From positions 2,987 through 18,107 of the forward strand of contig PAZD01000056.1 in the NCBI GenBank assembly GCA_002715405.1: a DNA stretch of 15,121 bases, in the 5' to 3' direction. The notes beneath the pieces are model-generated. The model was given only the letters and a program-made list of their open reading frames with translations, made no database searches and had not been told where the DNA came from. The stretch is from Acidimicrobiaceae bacterium (GTDB lineage: Bacteria > Actinomycetota > Acidimicrobiia > Acidimicrobiales > UBA8592). Position 1 is the stretch's first letter; each line of letters starts with the position of its first letter. Shown piece after piece: positions 13,901 through 15,121 of the stretch. The position numbers and the translations under genes were made by a program.

Positions 13901-15121
13901 ATGACAACAACAAATCCCTTTGATACAGCGTTAGATGGTTTCCCGAGAAAGATAGGAGAAGGGGGTGACGCTTATAGGAAATTCGAGTATATGCCCGTTG
14001 GAGAAGCTGTAGATATGGGGCATGACGAGAATGGAACTCCGTTGTTTGATCCGAGAATATTTGATAGCGGCGAGTTCGCGCGCAACCCGTACCCCTACTA
14101 TCGAATTTTACGTGACCACTATCCGGTCTTTCACGACCAACTGCACAATTGTTATTTTGTGACACGATATGAGGACATTACAAACTGCTATTTCGACGAA
14201 ATTGGATTTAATACAATACCCAAGGGATCTTCGAGCGGAGTACTTGGAAATACGCAGCTTGAATTGAGTGGAATAGAACACCGGCGGCGGCGAAATATTT
14301 ATGGGCGCCACCTCGTCGGTGCTGCATTGACCAAGCGAATCCACTCCCTTAAGGAACTAGCGAACGAATTAATCGAAGAATGGTGGGAGCCTAAAAATAA
14401 GAAAGACATCGAGATAAACGAGGGCACTAATACGGTGACCCTAGAACTTGGGAAAGCCTTTGCGAACGAATTTCCAATCTCCGTAGTGGCACAAGTCCTT
14501 GGGATCCCTCAAGACGCTCGGGAACAGTTTACGTGGTGGTATGACGCAATGATGTCAGGCCTTGGCGGTTCTGATACGCACCATGAAGGGCTTGAAGCCA
14601 GACAAGACCTTGAAGAGTATGTAGAAGAACTTGTTGAAGAACGAAGAGCGAAACCAACCTATCTTCATGATGAAAACGGTAATGAAATATGTTTGGACAT
14701 CATCTCCGAACTGTGCCACTCAGAGATTGACGGGTCAGTCATGTCAACAGAAGAGATCACATCTTTTATAGCGTTAGTAGTTGGAGGAGGGGGAGAAACA
14801 ACCCGAGGAGCGATCTTGAACCTCTGGTACCTTCTGTTACAACACCCAGATCAATACGAACGGGTTAAAGAGAATGAAGAATTATGGGACACGGCATTTC
14901 ATGAAATGCTTCGACATTCTACTTCCATAGGTGGACAACCTCGGCACAACACATTCGATATCGAAATGCACGGGGTGCACATCCCTGCAGGTTCGTTGAT
15001 GCACATGGTTGATGTTTCCGCAAACCATGATGAACGGATCTTCAAAAATCCGGAAGATTTTAACATTTTCCGAGAAGACCTCTACAGCGGGAAAATACTT
15101 CGCTCAGGCCACAACAAAGAA
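13901..15121 (+). CDS. Cytochrome P450, second copy, 3'-truncated by the window edge
   Basis: The frame is open from the ATG at 13901 to the last base, giving 407 residues of a P450 that is clearly different from the one at 986. Residues 1-50 are an extended polar N-terminus before the usual DPRIFDSGEFARNPYPYYRILRD start of the fold. The C-helix has HRRRR (127-131), the I-helix GGGGETTRG (295-303, acid-threonine pair Glu299-Thr300), and the K-helix ExxR is Glu335-Arg338. PRHNTFDIEMHGVHIPAG and FKNPEDFNIFRED are the typical beta-sheet and meander elements. The heme-cysteine loop would fall within the next few dozen residues and is outside the window, so completeness cannot be judged. There is no membrane anchor. 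A strong Shine-Dalgarno supports the start. Its neighbour is the serine hydrolase; no ferredoxin or reductase is visible. Substrate unknown. Confidence 0.93.
   Translation, partial: MTTTNPFDTALDGFPRKIGEGGDAYRKFEYMPVGEAVDMGHDENGTPLFDPRIFDSGEFARNPYPYYRILRDHYPVFHDQLHNCYFVTRYEDITNCYFDEIGFNTIPKGSSSGVLGNTQLELSGIEHRRRRNIYGRHLVGAALTKRIHSLKELANELIEEWWEPKNKKDIEINEGTNTVTLELGKAFANEFPISVVAQVLGIPQDAREQFTWWYDAMMSGLGGSDTHHEGLEARQDLEEYVEELVEERRAKPTYLHDENGNEICLDIISELCHSEIDGSVMSTEEITSFIALVVGGGGETTRGAILNLWYLLLQHPDQYERVKENEELWDTAFHEMLRHSTSIGGQPRHNTFDIEMHGVHIPAGSLMHMVDVSANHDERIFKNPEDFNIFREDLYSGKILRSGHNKE

Noticed and set aside
13776..14344. Minus-strand open frames opposite the second P450 start
   Set aside because: The plus strand has an excellent P450 frame with a strong Shine-Dalgarno; the antisense frames match no family I know.

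Overview
The window is about 15 kb of gene-dense chromosome with GC in the mid-40s by eye. Short or overlapping gene junctions suggest a streamlined genome. The mix of genes fits a marine Actinomycetota lineage, probably Acidimicrobiia-like: a soluble bacterial P450 pair, phytanoyl-CoA dioxygenase (PhyH) family proteins, an SCP2-type domain, a large SNF2 helicase, a DUF2797-like protein, and candidate leaderless promoters. This placement is inferred from gene content and needs a marker-gene or BLAST check. I see no rRNA, tRNA, CRISPR array, insertion sequence, phage gene or recognisable defence island.

Left part (1-2820): the 3' end of an FAD/Fe-S flavin oxidoreductase of the 2,4-dienoyl-CoA reductase / trimethylamine dehydrogenase type is followed after 10 bp by a complete cytochrome P450. 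A ThrH-like HAD phosphatase on the other strand converges on the P450, and their stop codons overlap by 4 bp. Middle (2960-7454): a DUF2797-like protein converges on a minus-strand pair made of a 1046-residue SNF2 helicase and a small, highly charged protein whose start overlaps the helicase stop. A 301-bp divergent intergenic region (7455-7755) carries a perfect 7-bp inverted repeat.

Right part (7756-15121): a plus-strand cassette of an SDR, a PhyH-family dioxygenase, and a second PhyH-family protein with an N-terminal SCP2-like domain. This cassette converges on glutaminyl-tRNA synthetase, again with a 4-bp stop overlap. Next come a class C beta-lactamase/EstB-type serine hydrolase and a second P450, which is cut by the right edge before its heme-cysteine loop.

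The metabolic genes (flavin oxidoreductase, two P450s, SDR, two non-heme iron dioxygenases, serine hydrolase) share an oxidative theme that would suit breakdown or modification of lipid-like or other hydrophobic compounds. The substrate cannot be read from sequence. The most unusual points are a serine replacing one Fe-S cysteine in the left-edge oxidoreductase, the SCP2-PhyH fusion beside a second PhyH enzyme, and the small helicase partner that may be a reduced form of the SWIM zinc-finger proteins often paired with such helicases.
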